The notes beneath the pieces were generated by a model. That model ran no database searches. It was not told where the DNA came from and saw only the letters and a list, made by a program, of their open reading frames with translations. From CAZLYF01 sp964586835 (GTDB lineage: Bacteria > Bacillota > Clostridia > Christensenellales > Aristaeellaceae), in contig CAZPIC010000015.1 of NCBI GenBank assembly GCA_964586835.1, positions 1 to 52,959 on the forward strand: a stretch of 52,959 bases of DNA, in the 5' to 3' direction. The position numbers were made by a program, and so were the translations under genes. The number at the start of each line of letters is the position of its first letter. Position 1 is the first letter of the stretch. Positions 51,545 through 52,959 of the stretch are shown here, in pieces.

Positions 51545-52743
51545 GAGAATCATTAAAACAACATGTTGATAACGCTTTGTGCGACCTGTCCTGGAGAGGA
51601 GAGGACACCCAGAGCGTTCTGCGCATTATCAAAGGAGAAGAAAGAGTGAAAAAGAGACTGACATTCAGTATGGCGATGGCGCTTCTGCTGGTAATCGCAA
51701 TGGCGGCTTTTACGGTTGCAGAGATTATTCGCTACAGCGTCAAAGACTACATGAATCTGCCGGGAGAAACCCTTGATAACCATATCACAACTATAGATGA
51801 GGAATTGAAGACTGAGCACATGTCTTTGTACCTAACAGATGCGGTGTTTGACGGAAGAATGCTGTCGGTCGCCTTTGAAGCCACACCTGTATCCGGTGAA
51901 CAGGTATTTGTGGTGCCCGTTCTTTCAGCAAATACAGAGGGCGAGGAGCTTGCGCATGAGATTTCCGGCACATGGGGAATGGACTGGCGAGGCTTCTGGG
52001 TGCCCGACCTCGGAGATGTGAACAAAAGGGGTAATTACGGCTTCGATACCAGCCTGATGGAAGGCACACAAAGCGAGGTGAACTGGGAACTCTCTTTCGT
52101 GGAGCTTAAACCCCTCTGGCCTCTTGTAAAAGACGAAAGCCGCTATTCCGATGACGCCACCGACAGCAATAGTTATGACGCCTGGGAAGCATCGTTTGAG
52201 ACAGCTTATAAAAATAAGCAGATCATGCTGGTGCAGGGCAATTCGCTAATGATGTTTGAGAATCTGCTGCCTTCCGGTATCAACTTGGCAGAGCGCTTGA
52301 TCGCCTCAGGCGCGTTTAAAAAAACGAACGAAAGAAAAACATCATGGATCAGCAAGGCTGTGCAGCAAAGCGTTGCTATTCAGCAGAAAGTAATACAAGG
52401 TGATGGGTTCACCGTAACCTTAGAAGACTTAACCCTCACCTTCATGCAGGGAAGCTACCGGTTTGTCTATACGGTGACCGACCCGGATGTGGGGCCGACT
52501 CTCTGGAACGGCAAGAACAGTGTGAGCGATTTCAAAGTATCGGGAGATGGTTTGAGCATTGAGTATGTTGGCAGCAGCGGTGGTTTGGTTGATGAGAACC
52601 CGAATGTGAACTCAATGATTTTCACGGGTGATTTCAGCTATCACGGAGAATTGCCAGAGGAGTTGGTGTTTACCCCTCACACCGAAATGGGTAATCAAAT
52701 CGTGCCGCTGGAGAAAGGGGCCTTTGTTGTATCGTTAAAGTAA
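51541..52743 (+). CDS. DUF4179-type membrane protein, probable anti-sigma factor
   Basis: The 400-residue protein has a cytoplasmic N-terminus of about 38 residues (MRESLKQHVDNALCDLSWRG onward), one membrane helix at about 39-62 (LTFSMAMALLLVIAMAAFTVA), and a large extracytoplasmic part. After the helix, YSVKDYMNLPG and a beta-rich region resemble DUF4179 proteins, which are regularly encoded after ECF sigma factors in Clostridia and Bacilli. The likely role is to hold the sigma factor at the membrane until a signal arrives. The overlapping ATGA start supports this. The extracytoplasmic ligand is unknown. Base composition is lower in GC than in the rest of the window. Confidence 0.75.
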   Translation: MRESLKQHVDNALCDLSWRGEDTQSVLRIIKGEERVKKRLTFSMAMALLLVIAMAAFTVAEIIRYSVKDYMNLPGETLDNHITTIDEELKTEHMSLYLTDAVFDGRMLSVAFEATPVSGEQVFVVPVLSANTEGEELAHEISGTWGMDWRGFWVPDLGDVNKRGNYGFDTSLMEGTQSEVNWELSFVELKPLWPLVKDESRYSDDATDSNSYDAWEASFETAYKNKQIMLVQGNSLMMFENLLPSGINLAERLIASGAFKKTNERKTSWISKAVQQSVAIQQKVIQGDGFTVTLEDLTLTFMQGSYRFVYTVTDPDVGPTLWNGKNSVSDFKVSGDGLSIEYVGSSGGLVDENPNVNSMIFTGDFSYHGELPEELVFTPHTEMGNQIVPLEKGAFVVSLK

Positions 52744-52790
52744 TCCATCCTTGAATTGGCTGTTCCTCTCAAATAGAATACATACAGACT

Positions 52791-52815
52791 GCGCCCCTCC
52801 GATTTGAAGGGGCGC
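52791..52815 (+). terminator. Hairpin after the sigma/anti-sigma operon
   Basis: GCGCCCCT (52791-52798) pairs with AGGGGCGC (52808-52815) around a 9-base loop. No T run follows, so this is a weak terminator or an IS-end structure. Confidence 0.4.
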
Positions 52816-52885
52816 TAAAGATTTGCAGAGTTTTTGCAAACGCTCTTTCTGAAGCGTTCACAGGCATGGCTGGAAAGACCGGGAT

Positions 52886-52959
52886 ATGAAGCAATCACAA
52901 CGGTCCTTGTTCATGGAGCTGTTTGAGCAAGGGAAGGAAGAGGTCATCGTACAGCATCT
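52886..52959 (+). CDS. Partial ORF cut by the window edge (possibly a transposase N-terminus)
   Basis: An ATG at 52886 opens a frame that is still open at the end of the window (24 codons, starting MKQSQRSLFMELFEQGKEE). There is no good ribosome-binding site. The ending QHL resembles the position just before EKRFGMKDT in IS1380-type transposases such as the remnant at 49.7 kb, so it might be the start of an intact copy. The fragment is too short to be sure. Confidence 0.3.
   Translation, partial: MKQSQRSLFMELFEQGKEEVIVQH

Noticed and set aside
1..52959. tRNA genes or CRISPR arrays
   Set aside because: Reading both strands of the intergenic regions gave no cloverleaf-like segment with a typical T-loop, and no regularly spaced direct repeats.

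Overview
The window looks like the chromosome of a moderately high-GC, anaerobic, Gram-positive-type bacterium, most likely Clostridia or a relative within Bacillota. This is inferred from several signs: short intergenic gaps with strong GGAGG ribosome-binding sites, LL-diaminopimelate aminotransferase (dapL), a DUF3048 protein, a SpoIID/LytB-type glycan hydrolase, a membrane-bound pyrophosphatase, an ECF sigma factor paired with a DUF4179-type membrane protein, a CtsR-like operator, and no lipid A or outer-membrane genes. I cannot place it to genus. No rRNA, tRNA or CRISPR array was seen.

1-14.1 kb is a surface-glycan locus. A wecE aminotransferase is followed by a GNAT acetyltransferase, an ArnC-like glycosyltransferase and two small EamA/ArnE-ArnF-like membrane proteins. 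Together these would make an undecaprenyl-linked acylated amino sugar and flip it. The GNAT, the ArnC-like gene and the first EamA gene are all broken, by single-base deletions and one in-frame stop, while the rest of the window is intact. Next come a GT2/GT-C pair (minus strand), a GT2-GtrA fusion (plus), a LicD/GT-C pair (minus), a GT4/Wzx flippase pair (minus) and a further GT2 (plus).

14.1-23.0 kb carries the complete proline operon proB-proA-proC, a MATE transporter with an SDR oxidoreductase, a FucU-type sugar mutarotase, a secreted DUF3048 protein and a ROK sugar kinase. About 0.9 kb between the last two holds no gene that I can recognise.

23.1-30.3 kb holds a K+-independent-type H+-pyrophosphatase, a DUF368 (PopT-type) polyprenyl-phosphate transporter, ribokinase, a CoA-disulfide-reductase/rhodanese/TusA fusion and UppP. 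DUF368 and UppP both act in recycling the undecaprenyl carrier that the glycan locus would consume.

30.4-37.9 kb holds a flavodoxin, the minus-strand operon argS-dapF-dapL-purA, a zinc-ribbon membrane protein and a PHP phosphoesterase. 38.3-46.2 kb is an oligopeptide-type ABC importer (binding protein, two ATPases, two permeases) followed by a SpoIID/SH3 protein and a rhodanese lipoprotein. 46.2-48.8 kb is a minus-strand acyltransferase/GltS-like transporter pair, followed by hsp20.

49.6-53.0 kb is accessory DNA: a decayed IS1380-family transposase, an AT-rich patch, a sigma/anti-sigma-like pair with a matching ECF promoter, and the first 24 codons of an ORF cut off by the window edge.
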